From NCBI GenBank assembly GCA_964023275.1, contig OZ029919.1:32457561-32521560 (forward strand): a stretch of 64,000 nt of DNA. The letters are read 5' to 3'. The DNA comes from Norana najaformis. Lineage: Eukaryota > Annelida > Clitellata > Crassiclitellata > Hormogastridae. A program made the translations under genes and the position numbers. The notes below the pieces were generated by a model, which was not told the origin of the DNA, did no database searches, and saw only the letters and a list, made by a program, of their open reading frames with translations. This document shows, one piece after another, positions 22,796 to 32,867 of the stretch (position 1 is its first letter; each line of letters begins with the position of its first letter).

Positions 22796-23892
22796 GTCAA
22801 TCAATACCTAGCGATGCCCGATAGGAGTAGGTTTACATGCACGTCATATGTAAATTGTAGCCACAAGATGTCGCTAAACAATGAGCAAATACTAATGAAG
22901 TTAGACTCTGTTTAGACACCTTTAAATCGCGTTTTCCGACTCTACATATAGAAGTCGCTTGTTCAATCGGTTGTGTGTGATAAAAAACATTCAGGGGTAA
23001 GGTCGACGCCCACGGCCCTGGCGCCGTAAGATGTCGCTAAACACTGGACAATGTAAGGCTAACAATGTAAGGCTCTTTTGCCTGTGTTAAAATCGCTTAT
23101 CAGTTGACAATCTTCCGTTACCCTTGTCAGTGCATTATAAGGTCAGGTTGAAGATTTCGGTTGAATAGTCAACAAATTAGGCTGGATTAGATTATGCTCG
23201 ATTAGGCTAAAATAGATCAAATTAGAACAGATTAGAATAGATCATACAAGAGTTAATATGTCTAGATAGGTTAGACTAAACCATATAAGGTTAGATTACA
23301 TTAATAATTGATTTCAAATGGTTTTGATCTGAGAGAATTAGGTGGACAGAATGAGAAATAAGATCTTCCGCCATCTAGCGAATGACTGCGTTATAACAAG
23401 ATTTTCAATAATTTTCAAAAAGTCCTATCATGACCGACTCCTCCTCTTCTCCTCCTCTTCCTCGTCACCTCAACCCCAAATATCATCCACTGTATCTGTC
23501 TACCCGTCCTTCCGTCTGTCTGTCTGTCTGCCTGCTTGTCTGTCTACTTGGCAGACCCCTTGGAAGCACACGTGGCCCTGCATGCCTCACCGATTTTGAT
23601 TTTAGCATTTACTGGACGATGAAGAAATTCGGGGTCGTCCATAAACTACGTCCGCACTCAGTGACCTCCCTTCCCTCTGTCCGCATTTGCCTTTACCTTT
23701 TCCATCCTCTTTGCAGATGTCAAACAAAATACATCGGCCTAGATTGGGCAGTCCTGTTGATAGGTCAGAGCTAACTGTGCCACGGGGTGGGATACTTCAA
23801 CACTTCCGCGTCCAGCAAAGGGCTCCAATATCATTAAATCCAAGGCAGTTGAGAACTCCTTGTCGAACTGAAGCTGTAGGCTGTACTGAAAA

Positions 23893-23923
<31 letters not shown>

Positions 23924-24317
23924 ATATAAGTACCAAATTTAGATGCGTTAGTCCCAATTGGGTATGACCCTTTCGCCTCTTGTTCGCATTTGGATGGCCC
24001 CTATCCTCCCTCTTTGCGTACATCCTAATTAATATTACGAATAATTAGTTAGTCATAATTAGCTGCATCTCTTCTGACTGGTTCCACAAATAATTATTCC
24101 TCAGGTGACTTCGACTGCGTGAAAGACGCCTACGCAGTTCCACCTTTGAGGTTCCGCGTTCCAGTAAGTAGACATCTTGTTCTCGATCAGCGTAAGGTAA
24201 AGTAAGGTAAGGCAAGCTAAGGTAAGGTAAGTTAAGTAAGTAGATTCTGCTTGCATTAGTCACGCGCACACGCAATAAGGTAAGCTACGGTAAGGTAAAG
24301 TAAGCTGAGGTAAGGTA

Positions 24318-24500
24318 ATCTTAATCGTAATTTCAAAATTTCTAAAGCGCTAATCGAAAGCTAAGCGCAGCGTTCCAGTTTATTCACAAGTGCTGCGTCA
24401 AGTCAGAGGAGCTGTCCAGAGATGCCGTGTAACGAACAAGATCAGGTTGGCAGAATACCAGAGAGGGAAGGAAATCGAGGAGCTAGGGTTGGGTGAAGGT
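24318..24500 (-). mobile_element. LINE/SINE 3' end, family B
   Basis: On + it starts AATCTTAATCGTAATTTC, then AGCGCTAATCGAAAGCTAAG, GCGTCAAGTCAGAGGAGCTG and CCAGAGAGGGAAGG. Confidence 0.55.
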
Positions 24501-24514
24501 TATGTAAGGTCAGT

Positions 24515-24581
24515 TCACATTCGAATCCGCAACCCTCCGGTTACGAGTCACCGACCATACCATTACACCACCGTGTCCCAC

Positions 24582-24629
<48 letters not shown>

Positions 24630-24630
24630 T
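24515..24630 (-). mobile_element. tRNA-derived SINE head with (AAT)n
   Basis: The minus strand reads GGTGGTGTAATGGTATGGTC (box A), then CTCGTAACCGGAGGGT and box B GCGGATTCGAAT. It matches the SINE at 36003. (AAT)n at 24583-24629 lies directly at its 5' side. Confidence 0.65.
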
Positions 24631-25339
24631 AATTATTTTTTCCTTTTCCAACGTGTTGCCTGCACAATTCAGCGTTTTAATTTGATTGCCTTCCAGGGCA
24701 CTTTTGAGGAGCCTGACATCAACGAAGATTAGCCATCCCAGAATACAATTTTTCATCCGGATAATTTTTCAGCTCCCTGAGGGATCATAAATACCTCGGG
24801 GCAAAAAAAAGATAATTATAATTGTAATCCAGACGAGGATCAGCCGTTCCAGAATCCCTCTCTCTCCTTTTCTCCGGAAATTTTTTAACAACCAAGGGAT
24901 TATATTTACCTTGGTAAAAAAAATTATAATTATAATTATAATCACTTTGTCACAACTGACATTTATTCGGCGCCATCTACACGGTGCTTGGTAAAGTACC
25001 CGTTGAAGGCGCTAGCTATGTAGCCATGTAGCAATATAGACATGTAGCTATGTAGCTATGAAGTGCTGAAGCGGACATTTCGGTTGTCAGGGAATCGAGT
25101 TGATGCAGAAGCAACTGCGAAAATACTATGCAACACCTGACGAGTTTCAGTACGTCGTGTTGTCGATTATGTCATTGTTGTTGTTGGTATTTTTTGTTGT
25201 TGCGATCGTCTGTTGCTTTAATTGTTAATATTTTTTTTTGTTTTGTTGTCAATTCTTTCTTCTGATGAGTTAACTTTCACAATATCAATGTCATCAGCAA
25301 CAAGTCAATCACGCTTTTTTCAACTTTATTTTTCTTCTC

Positions 25340-25800
25340 GTCCATGCAATCGTCATCATCACCATCTTCATCACCATCATCATCATCATCACCATCACCA
25401 TCATCATCACCATCATCATCATCACCATCACCATCATCATCACCATCATCATCATCACCATCATCATTACCATCATCATCATCGTCGTCGTCATCGTCGT
25501 CAACAGCAGCTTTTTAAGCATCCTCTCCCATCCTCCTCCTTCTGTCCTTCTCCTCTTCCTTGATTCCTCATTTCCTCCTTCTCTTCTTTTCTTCTATCCC
25601 CTCGCAACCTCTCCTCCTTATTTTACTCCTCCTCCTCTCCTTCACCTCCCCTCCTCATGGCCTCCTTCTTCTCTTCTTTTCCTCTGTCTCCTACTGCTCT
25701 CAAATTCCTCTTTCTCCTCCTACTCCTCCACTCCTCCTCTCCTTCTCCTTCTTCTCCTGCTTCTCCTCTTCCTGCTCTTCATTCTCTTCCTTATTTTCTT
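25340..25800. repeat. (CAT)n array then CT-rich tract
   Basis: CAT/CAC triplets at 25345-25500 pass into CTC/TCC-rich sequence to 25800. The downstream pyrimidine stretch could serve as the polypyrimidine tract for the acceptor at 25870. Confidence 0.9.
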
Positions 25801-25870
25801 TTTGTTACCTCTAAGAGGCGCTTTATAAATCTCAAACTACAATTACAATTACGGTGCTGTTGATCGTTAG

Positions 25871-26021
25871 GCAGAACCGCCAGGAGTGGAGCAACCACAT
25901 TCACTGCCCCAAACCTCCCCCTGTTCCACCATCCACCACTTCACCTCAAACTACCATCAGAGACCTTCATGCCGGTTCTCTGGGAATCCGTCACGAGCGA
26001 CCGGCCTCCTGCTTTCCGAAG
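25871..26021 (+). CDS. unrecognised 186-residue protein, exon 2
   Basis: The acceptor CGTTAG ends at 25870 (phase 2; an alternative GGCAG acceptor would start at 25875 in phase 0). The donor CCGAAG|GTAATC is at 26021/26022, ending in phase 0. The 50 encoded residues include QNRQEWSNHIHCPKPPPVPP, a Ser/Thr-Pro stretch, and LHAGSLGIRHERPASCFPK. The frame, the good donor and the phase agreement with exon 3 support a real exon. The join to exon 1 is the weakest link. Confidence 0.55.
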
Positions 26022-26149
26022 GTAATCGATTTCAGGAATTTATGAAGCGCCACAGTCGACCATAACATAGTCCTCTGCAGAGGAATAGAATTCCGCTCCA
26101 GTCTTAGGCGTTTACTAGGCGTTTAACGCAAGTGTTTAGAAGAATTCTA

Positions 26150-26560
26150 GAAAGCCTGTTTACTTAACAGCATTCGTATTAATAGATAAATTAATATATT
26201 TATGAACTCAGGTATGCAGTTATATATATATAATATATATATATATATTATATATATATGTAACACTTGTAGGATAAATGTATGTATTATACATAACAAT
26301 ATTATACTATGTGGTGATTTATATTTTTTCATTTCATTTTATTTCTCCACAAAAAACAACATAAAATATATTATGTAAAAATTCATGTGGGATACAACAG
26401 GCAGACCCAGAAAGAACCACGTTCCGCTTATTAGGGACGCTTATTTGAAATGACAGATAATCAACTTAATTGGGGCCTAATTGGAGTCTATCAGTTGGGT
26501 GTGGGATAATTCATGGAAATCACTCATCCATGACACGCTTCCTTCAGAGAGGGACCGTGA
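26150..26560. other. AT-rich intron sequence
   Basis: ATATATATT runs at 26218-26262 and unassigned sequence. No gene. Confidence 0.4.
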
Positions 26561-26645
26561 CATCTGTGTGCCCCTGTGAATAAGCTGGTTCCCCCGACTT
26601 GCCTTTCGTTGGGCGCTGTAGAAAATCTCGAGCTTACGTTTACGA
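26560..26645 (+). mobile_element. LINE-like 3' end, family A (short)
   Basis: TGCCCCTGTGAATAAGCTGG, then CTTTCGTTGGGCGCTGTAGA and TCTCGAGCTTACGTTTACG: a 5'-truncated copy. Confidence 0.6.
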
Positions 26646-26839
26646 TAGTAAAGATGACGAAGATGATGACGACAACGATTACGATGATGAAGATGATCAA
26701 GTTCAGGGTAATAACGATTATGACGACGATATAACGATGAAACTGTTGCGATATTTCTTGTGCAGTTAACGGTAAGGATGACAAAGATGATGACAACGAC
26801 GACTGTGATGATTATGATGAGAGGGATGACGTTGAGAAG

Positions 26840-27040
26840 TATAGTAGGGCGTGGTGGTCGAGGTGGTGGTGGTGGTGGTCGAGGTGGCGGTGGTGGTGGT
26901 CGAGGTGGTGGTGGTGGTGGTCGAGGTGGCGGTAGTGGTGGTCGAGGTGGTGGTGGTGGTGATGGTGATGGTGGTGGTGGTCAAGGTGGTGGTGGTGGTG
27001 ATGGTGGTGGTGGTCGAGGTGGTGGTGGTGTTGGTGGTAT
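26840..27040. repeat. (GGT)n/(GTC) array
   Basis: GGT triplets interrupted by CGAGGT, just upstream of the exon 3 acceptor. The Gly- and Val-rich frames are artefacts. Confidence 0.9.
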
Positions 27041-27083
27041 ACGATACAGATTAACTTCTTCTTCTTCGATTTCTTTCTCTCAG

Positions 27084-27148
27084 CGTTCGATCACTGACAA
27101 GATCGGTCTCGATCGATACGGACAGAAGCTGGTGCCGTGTGAGCAATT
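27084..27148 (+). CDS. unrecognised 186-residue protein, exon 3
   Basis: A long pyrimidine tract and CTCTCAG precede 27084, and the donor CAATT|GTAAGT is at 27148/27149. It starts in phase 0 (as exon 2 ends) and finishes in phase 2. It encodes RSITDKIGLDRYGQKLVPCE and part of the next codons. These are the best-formed splice signals of the model. Confidence 0.65.
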
Positions 27149-27239
27149 GTAAGTAACCTTTGACCTGTCCTTCACCTCCTCCCCTCCTCTTCCACAATCT
27201 CATAATCCGACACACACATACCGACATATACACACATGC

Positions 27240-27425
27240 ATATATATATATTCACATTAATTCATAGATATATATATGAATGCATATTTGAATGTATATA
27301 TATATGCATATATACATATTTGAATGTGTATGTATATGTATATATACATTTGTATATGTATAAATATACATTTATAGCCTATAATCATCTATATATGTAT
27401 ATGTATATTAAATATATGATATAAT
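27240..27425. repeat. AT-rich TATATG tract
   Basis: Degenerate ATATAT/GTATAT repeat in the intron. Confidence 0.8.
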
Positions 27426-27521
27426 TATCTGGATCGAGGAGATCGTAATTGAAGATGCAATGACTTTTGATCCATCATCATTTGTCTTCGTCGTTCAAAT
27501 GATTTAGTTTTTGTCTTCAGG

Positions 27522-27650
27522 GACGTAAATGTAGCTTATCGCGTGAGCTGTAAGGTAATGTAAACTGTAAATGTAGCTTATCGCGTAAGCTGTAACGTAA
27601 TGTAAACTGTAAATGTAACTTATCGCGTAAGCTGTAATGTAATGTAGACT
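27522..27650. repeat. about 42-bp tandem repeat (3 copies)
   Basis: Units contain AAATGTAGCTTATCGCG, (T/A)AAGCTGTAA and GTAATGTAAACTGT. Each has the near-palindrome GCTTATCGCGTAAGC. Confidence 0.85.
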
Positions 27651-27959
27651 GTTTATATAATGAAGGTAACGAATGCTGTGTGTGATTTCTTGTAATTATG
27701 CCAACATTTCTTTGCCTATGTTTGTACGTCTATAGACTATAGACTTTATAGGCATAGCCTATTCACACTCATTCATTCGTTCTTTCGTTCGTTCGTTCAT
27801 TCATTCATTCTTTTGTTCACACGTTCGTTCGATCGTTCACTTATTCATTTATCCATCATTCAGAACTAATGTTCAAAGCCTCTTCAAGGTATCGACTCAA
27901 AAGCTTTCTCAGCCGGCTGTATTCAAACAAGGGGCTTCGATTCGAGCATTCCTGGTGGC

Positions 27960-28140
27960 TAGTTGTTGTTGTCGTTGTTGTTGTCGTTGTTGTTGTCGTT
28001 GTTGTTGTCGTTGTTGTTGTTGGTGGTGATGATGATGATGATGATGATGATGATGTTGATGATGATGATGTTGATGACGATGATGATGATGATGTTGATG
28101 ATGACGATGATGATGACGAGGAGGAGGAGGATGATGATTA
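27960..28140. repeat. (GTT)n then (GAT)n array
   Basis: GTTGTTGTC units at 27961-28022 pass into GAT/GAC triplets to 28140, ending about 45 bp before the exon 4 acceptor. Confidence 0.95.
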
Positions 28141-28186
28141 TGTGCACTCCTCCCTAACAGATGATTCTGCCTGCTTTTATCTGTAG

Positions 28187-28298
28187 CTCGTGCTACCGGA
28201 ATACATGGGAACCAAGCAGCGACCCTCTGTCGCAGAAACCGTGGAGAAAATACGCCGATTACACGTATCCAGAATCAAGAAGAAGACCTTGGAAATAG
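28187..28298 (+). CDS. unrecognised 186-residue protein, terminal exon 4
   Basis: The acceptor TTTTATCTGTAG ends at 28186 and the exon begins in phase 2, matching exon 3 (the joined codon is Phe). It encodes SCYRNTWEPSSDPLSQKPW, then RKYADYTYPE and SRRRPWK, with TAG at 28296-28298. The aromatic/basic composition is unlike the surrounding repeats. The last eight codons and the stop form the first unit of the 45-bp tandem array that follows. Confidence 0.65.
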
Positions 28299-28500
28299 AA
28301 GACAATGAATGAGGGAAATAAAAGAAGAAGACCTTGGAAATAGAAGACAATGAATGAGGGAAATAAAAGAAGAAGACCTTGGAAATAGAAGACAATGAAT
28401 GAGGGAAATAAAAGAAGAAGACCTTGGAAATAGAAGACAATGAATGAGGGAAATAAAAGAAGAAGACCTTGGAAATAGAAGACAATGAATGAGGGAAATA
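28275..28500 (+). repeat. 45-bp tandem repeat (5 copies) of the gene's own 3' end
   Basis: The unit is AGAAGAAGACCTTGGAAATA then GAAGACAATGAATGAGGGAA and ATAAA. The first copy overlaps the codons RRRPWK and stop of exon 4; the others are nearly identical and lie in the 3' UTR. On the minus strand it reads as a 15-residue repeat, an artefact of the unit length. Confidence 0.95.
28317..28457 (+). terminator. four AATAAA poly(A) signals, 45 bp apart
   Basis: AATAAA occurs at 28317, 28362, 28407 and 28452, once per repeat unit; the fifth unit has AATAAC. The first is 19 bp after the stop codon. Any of them could direct polyadenylation. Confidence 0.5.
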
Positions 28501-28839
28501 ACTTGTAGTACAGCTTATCAGATCCTACACTTGTGCCAGTCGGACTGTACTGTTCTAGTGCCTGTTGATGCTAGACATGAATCAACAATCAGACTTTGTC
28601 CTGACCGAAACTACGATTGCCCTTATGACCGAATATGAAACTACTCCACCTATTCACCTACGCCTACTACTACACCACATATTCACCATGCCTATGTAGC
28701 TCGTCCGGCAGATGTAGCTGTTCATGTCCGTCATTAATTGTTCTTTTGCCATTGTTCTTAAGCGCGGTTATTCTTATGTGGATCTGTCTCATACGTTTTC
28801 TTATTTCTTATATCAGAAAAGCGGTTGATTTAATCTGCT

Positions 28840-29100
28840 CCGTGTGTGATCGCACCGGTTCCATGTATTCAGTGCAACGGTTCCTTTTGTTCCGCCAACG
28901 TTTACGCTGGTTCCATGTAATCACGCACTTTCCATGTATTCCATGCACTGGTTCCTTTTGATTGGCTTATGATTATACTGGTTCATTTGTATTCCATGCA
29001 ATGGTTCCTTTTGCTTGGCCTATGATTATACTGGTTCCATGTATTCCACGCACTGGTTCCTTTAGTTTTGCCTATGATCACTCTGGTTCCTTGAATTCTT
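28840..29100. repeat. degenerate approximately 60-bp repeat
   Basis: Units share TGGTTCC(A/T)TGTATTCCA, GCACTGGTTCCTTTTG and GCCTATGATTATACTGG, about four copies, diverged. Confidence 0.75.
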
Positions 29101-29279
29101 CGTCTGGTTACAGACAGATTCGTAACTGACCCGCGCTAGATGAGGTTTTCATTATCGACCTAAGAACTTCTTCCGCTCCTGTGATCGCATCCACTCCTCC
29201 TCTGCGGTCAGTTAGCCTCGACCGGGTCAGCTAACAGATGACCACTCTGCAGGACCTCTGCAGTGTCCTACAACTGTGA

Positions 29280-29365
29280 CTACCAGTGTCCCCGTACAAC
29301 GGAGTCCGCAGGATGACCTGGCGACGAGCGCTTAGGGGCAGTAAACCCCCACTGAGGCCGCTCGC
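29280..29365 (-). CDS. possible terminal exon of the CUB gene
   Basis: On the minus strand an excellent acceptor (pyrimidine-rich, CTTCCTGTAG) precedes 29365. In the phase-1 frame it encodes GERPQWGFTAPKRSSPGHPA and a few more residues to TAG at 29280. A phase-0 frame is also open for about 45 residues. A phase-1 donor (CAAGG|GTGACC, near 30758) in the preceding exon would fit the first reading. Not certain to belong to this gene. Confidence 0.3.
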
Positions 29366-29569
29366 CTACAGGAAGAGGACAGCAGAGGGGTGGCAAGAAG
29401 GATTTGCAGAGGGGGAACCATAGAGTGAGAGGAAATAGGGAGTGAATGATGGAAGGTAAAGCGAAAAGGAAGAGGGAAGGGAAAGAGAGAAGGCATAGAG
29501 GGAAGGCAATGATGGAAGCCAAAAAGGGAAGGCTATGAACAAAGATAAAAGGAAATGGAATAGAGGAGA

Positions 29570-30055
29570 AATAGAGTAGAGTGGAGGAGAGTAGAGACGA
29601 GGAGAGGAGAGGAGAGGTTAGGAGACGAGAGCAGAGGTGAGGAGAGTAGAGGAGAGTAGAGGAGAGTATAGTAGAGGAGAGTATAGTAGAGGAGAGGAGA
29701 GTAGAGAAGAGGAGAGGAGACGTTAGGAGACTAGAGCAGAGGTGAGTAGAGGAGTAGAGGAGTAGAGGAGAGGTGAGGAGAGGAAAGGAGAGGAGAGGAG
29801 AGGCGAGGAGAGGCGAGGCGAGGACAGTAGAGTTGAGGAGAGGAGAGTAGAGTAGGAGAGGTGAGGAGAGCAGAGCAGAGGTGAGGAAAGGAGAGGTGAG
29901 GAAAGGAGAGGAGAGCAGAGCAGAGAGGAGAGCAGAGGAGAGTAGAGAGCAGAGGAGAGCAGAGCAGAGGTGACGAGAGGAGAGCAGAGGAGATGAGAGG
30001 AAAGGAGAGGAGAGGAGGAGAAGAGAGGAGAGGAGTGACGGGATGAGAACGCACT
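29570..30055. repeat. GAGAG/GTAGAG purine array
   Basis: GGAGA and GTAGA pentanucleotide-like units, purine-rich on +. The very long minus-strand Leu/Ser frame (29280-30524) runs through it and is not a gene as a whole. Confidence 0.9.
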
Positions 30056-30171
30056 GGGCTTTGATTGCAATCGATATGGCGAGCGATGGAAGAGAATTGA
30101 TTGAAGTCAATGGCCTTGGTCGAAGCCCGTTCCCAGTCGATTCATAAACAATCGGCTCATGAAACATAAGA

Positions 30172-30833
30172 CTAGGGGCAGGGGGACGAGGGGGATGTGG
30201 AGGAGGAGGAGGAGAAGGAGGAGGAGGAAGAAGAAGAGAGGGTGGAAGTGGAAGAAGAGAAGATGAAAGGGAGGGAGGAAAAAGTGATGGCAGATGAAGA
30301 GGAAGGGGATGAGGCAGAAGAGGATGAGGGTGAGGAGGTGGTGGATAACGAGGAAAAGGAAGAACTTGTGGAAGAGGAAGAGACGGGAGAGGACGACGTG
30401 GGAGAGGAGGAGAGAGATGAGAAGGAGGAGGCAGTGGAAGAATGGGTGGAAGAGAAGGTGGAATAGGAGACGGAGGAGTAAGAGAATGATGAAAGGGAGC
30501 AGTGGAGGCGGAAAAGAAGGACAAGGAGTAGGAGTAGGGGGAGAAATGGGAGGAGGAAGATGCAGTGACCGGTTACGAGCCAAGCAACCAGAGCCGGTAG
30601 GAGGCCAGCGACGCTCGAGGGCTGTCCCCCGTAGGAAGAAACGGACCACGAGCAGAAACTGGAGGAGGCACCATTCGTAGAGTAGTGATGATGATGGTGG
30701 TCATAGTCGGGCAACAGTTGCGCATCGTTGCTCATTCTTCGGTGGTCACCCTTGGCCGCTGCCAGGGGGCGCCGGTTCCCCTCCGCTGGCGACCCTCCCC
30801 CGCCGTGGTTGGTGCCCCCGACGCCCCTGCCAT
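30172..30833 (-). CDS. CUB gene, exon 9 (tail; 3' limit uncertain)
   Basis: A strong acceptor (TTGTTTTCCTAG) starts the exon at 30833 in phase 1, fitting the donor at 31487. The first codons give DGRGVGGTNHGGGG and a His-rich DYDHHHHHYS. Around 30610-30500 the frame becomes hydrophobic (AGLLPALVAWLV, then a Leu-rich run), which could be a membrane segment or GPI signal. Beyond about 30540 the frame reads a CT-rich microsatellite as poly-Ser until TAG at 30172, so the real exon probably ends earlier at a donor. Confidence 0.45.
30190..30540. repeat. GA-rich tract
   Basis: GAGGAA/GGAAGA triplets on +. It overlaps the doubtful distal part of the CUB-gene tail exon. Confidence 0.8.
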
Positions 30834-30949
30834 CTAGGAAAACAAGTAACAGTTGCACGTGCTTATCATCAACAAGAGAAACAGTGATAATAAAAAGACA
30901 ATTAGGAGAGTGTGTTTATCTGATGCTACGGTTGCTGAAGATGGTGACA

Positions 30950-31480
30950 TGGATAATGACGATGATACAGAATGGAATGACGACGATGATGGAGATGATG
31001 ATGATGAGAATGATGATGATGCGGTGAATGGAGGTGTAGCAGACAGTGGTGATGATGTTGTTGCTGTAGCTGCTGAAGATGATGATGATTACTACTACTA
31101 TTACGACGACGGCGACGACTAGAAGACGACTTTGAATAGAAGCAGCCATCGACTGATGCCTCGAGCATCATGATAAAGGCGTTATAGAAGTCTTTAGATT
31201 ATATTAGATTATTAGGCAATGATGATGGTGACGATAACGACGACTATAATGACGACGGTTACTACTACTACTACTACCACTACTACCACTACGATGATGA
31301 TGTCAACGATAACGACTACTACTGCAACAACAACCACAACTACTACAACTATTACTACGATGATGATGTCAATGATGACGACTACTACTACTATAACACA
31401 ACTACTACACTTTACACTACAACTACTACTACAATGATGATGTCAATGATGACGACTATTACAACGACGACGATGCTGAT
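30950..31480. repeat. GAT and ACT triplet arrays
   Basis: (GAT)n with variants at 30950-31100, and ACTACT/ACC/ACA triplets mixed with GATGATGTCAA at 31205-31480, in the intron after CUB3. Confidence 0.9.
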
Positions 31481-31486
31481 GATGAC

Positions 31487-31809
31487 CTGCAAGTAGTTGT
31501 TTGTAAGAGAGCCAGAATCCTCTTTCAGGCGTCGCCTGCGTTTGTCCGAAGGTCGTGAAGTAGATGAAACGGACCGGAGTTTTGTACCGGAAGCTGTATC
31601 GATGAACGCCATTCGTTGTATCTCCATCCTCCTCCTCATCGTCATCCTCTTCCGTATCCGTCGAATGACGCCTCTCTGCTTCCGTTTCCGCCTTTCCGGC
31701 GACCTCGTCTTCCTCGTTCTCTGTTCTTCCATCATTCTTCGCAGCCTCACAAAACCTCTTCAGCAATCGCTCGCCTTCGTAGATCTCAACATAGTCGTCA
31801 CACGACCCG
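31487..31809 (-). CDS. CUB gene, exon 8: second half of CUB3 with acidic insertion
   Basis: The acceptor TTGGTGTCCTAG precedes 31809 (phase 2) and the donor TTGCAG|GTCATC ends the exon in phase 1. The sequence begins GSCDDYVEIYEGERLLKRFC, the third and fourth CUB cysteines around the YVEIYEG strand. A highly charged segment of about 41 residues follows (residues 404-444, Glu/Asp-rich with a TDTEEDDDEEEDGD core), and then VRFIYFTTFGQTQ and GFWLSYK, the closing CUB strands. The exon is 323 bp versus about 200 bp for the equivalent exons of CUB1 and CUB2; the insertion accounts for the difference. Confidence 0.85.
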
Positions 31810-31877
31810 CTAGGACACCAAAAAACAACCTCTTAATCTTATTTTTGTCTAATCTAATCTTATCTTAGAGAAGGACA

Positions 31878-32135
31878 AAGAGGACGTAAATATGGCTACC
31901 CGATGACGTCATATCCGGAATCGTGTTTCCGAAGAACCTTTCTATTTTAGGAGTGGCCGTTGGGTCCCCATCGTAGATCTCAAGATGCTCCTCACGGCAA
32001 TCGTCTCTGCAGCACAAGATCACCGTGAAGCAGACACTTACAAGGTCCGGTTCAACATTAGTGTCTAGCTAGAGGCCACAGAAGACGTTAATGGCATAGA
32101 CACTCTCAACTTACACAAGTTACTATATAGACACT
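31878..32135 (-). pseudogene. duplicated, decayed copy of CUB2 exon 6
   Basis: This is about 95% identical to 38377-38632 (roughly a dozen substitutions and a 2-bp indel), covering most of exon 6 plus upstream intron. On the minus strand a good acceptor (CTTGTGCTGCAG) leads into RDDCREEHLEIYDGDPTAT, but Gly-Arg-Phe-Cys has become Glu-Arg-Phe-Phe, losing the fourth CUB cysteine. Just past the duplicated segment the frame meets TAA and no donor is retained. It lies in the phase-2 intron that splits CUB3, so splicing from exon 7 would be in frame and end the protein early. It is either dead or an alternative terminal exon. Confidence 0.8.
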
Positions 32136-32235
32136 GATATCATCATCTGATATAATCTAATCATATCTGATATAAGCAAATCTATTCTAACCTAATATAA
32201 TCTAATCTAATCTATTTGAATCTATGCTGGAATCT
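32136..32235. repeat. TAATC(T) pentamer-like repeat
   Basis: AATCTAATC units similar to the large array at 42250. Confidence 0.7.
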
Positions 32236-32574
32236 TCTATAGCACCGTTGTCGTAACAAAAAAATGAGGAATCAATTGGTGGTCACTTCCGAGCAAAAGG
32301 TTCATGTTCTGAAATCCCGATCCTTTGGACAGAACAGTCGAGATGAATGAGGTTCCAGAGACCGCAACACAAAGGTCCATTAGTCTTCCGAAAGACAACC
32401 AATGTAGCTCCAGTAGACAACCAGGATGATTTCTATAGCTCATTTATCTCTTCCATTCTATCTTTATGTTTCATGAAGTCTCATAAGGTTTTCTGTTGCA
32501 CGTCTTAAAAATGCATCTCTGAAAAACTATTCCAGTTGAGTATTACTATCAAATTTCAGTAATTTTCTGTTGTA

Positions 32575-32812
32575 CATTCCTCTTTCACAGATCCTATCCT
32601 GACTCCCCTTCTTCCTCTTATCTCTCTCTCCTCTCCAACCCCAAACACCATCCCCCATAGCTGTCTCTCCGTCTGACGTTTGGATCTTGACCTGGAACCG
32701 AACCCTTTTGCCTATCGATTTTGTTTTGACTGAGCGCCTGTGAATAAGCTGGTCCCCACGAAGTGGCTTTCGTTGGGCGCTGTAGAAATTTCGGAATTAC
32801 GATCACGATTAC
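32575..32812 (+). mobile_element. LINE-like 3' end, family A
   Basis: TTTCACAGATCCTATCCTGA, GGATCTTGACCTGGAACCGA, ATCGATTTTGTTTTGACTGA and GGGCGCTGTAGAAATTTCGG, then ATTACGATCACGATTAC. A full-length member of the set. Confidence 0.7.
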
Positions 32813-32867
32813 TTTATAAATCGCAGCAAAACAATCAATTAATACTCTGTTCTACCTGATGTGTGTG

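Larger units (their letters stand above)
22812..25335. other. intron 1 of the 186-residue gene model
   Basis: Contains AT-rich GATTAG sequence (23190-23310), an (AATA)n run at about 23887-23925, GGTAAGGTAA repeats (24190-24320), family B and SINE elements, and unassigned sequence. A strong acceptor before 23717 with a 60-residue frame was seen but does not fit the phases. Confidence 0.3.

Noticed and set aside
23717-23899. Exon with strong acceptor (CTCTTTGCAG) and a 60-residue frame
   Set aside because: Starts in phase 0, which does not fit exon 1 or exon 2 of the 186-residue gene, and its third-position composition differs. It ends in an (AATA)n run. Kept only as a possibility.
28165-28485. 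Minus-strand protein with a 15-residue repeat (SSISKVFFFYFPHSL)
   Set aside because: The repeat unit is 45 bp and its frame is an artefact. The + strand exon 4 explains the first unit.
29280-30524. 414-residue minus-strand frame
   Set aside because: It runs through GAGAG and GA-rich arrays (CT-rich on minus). Only the terminal 86 bp has a splice signal and is kept as a weak exon.
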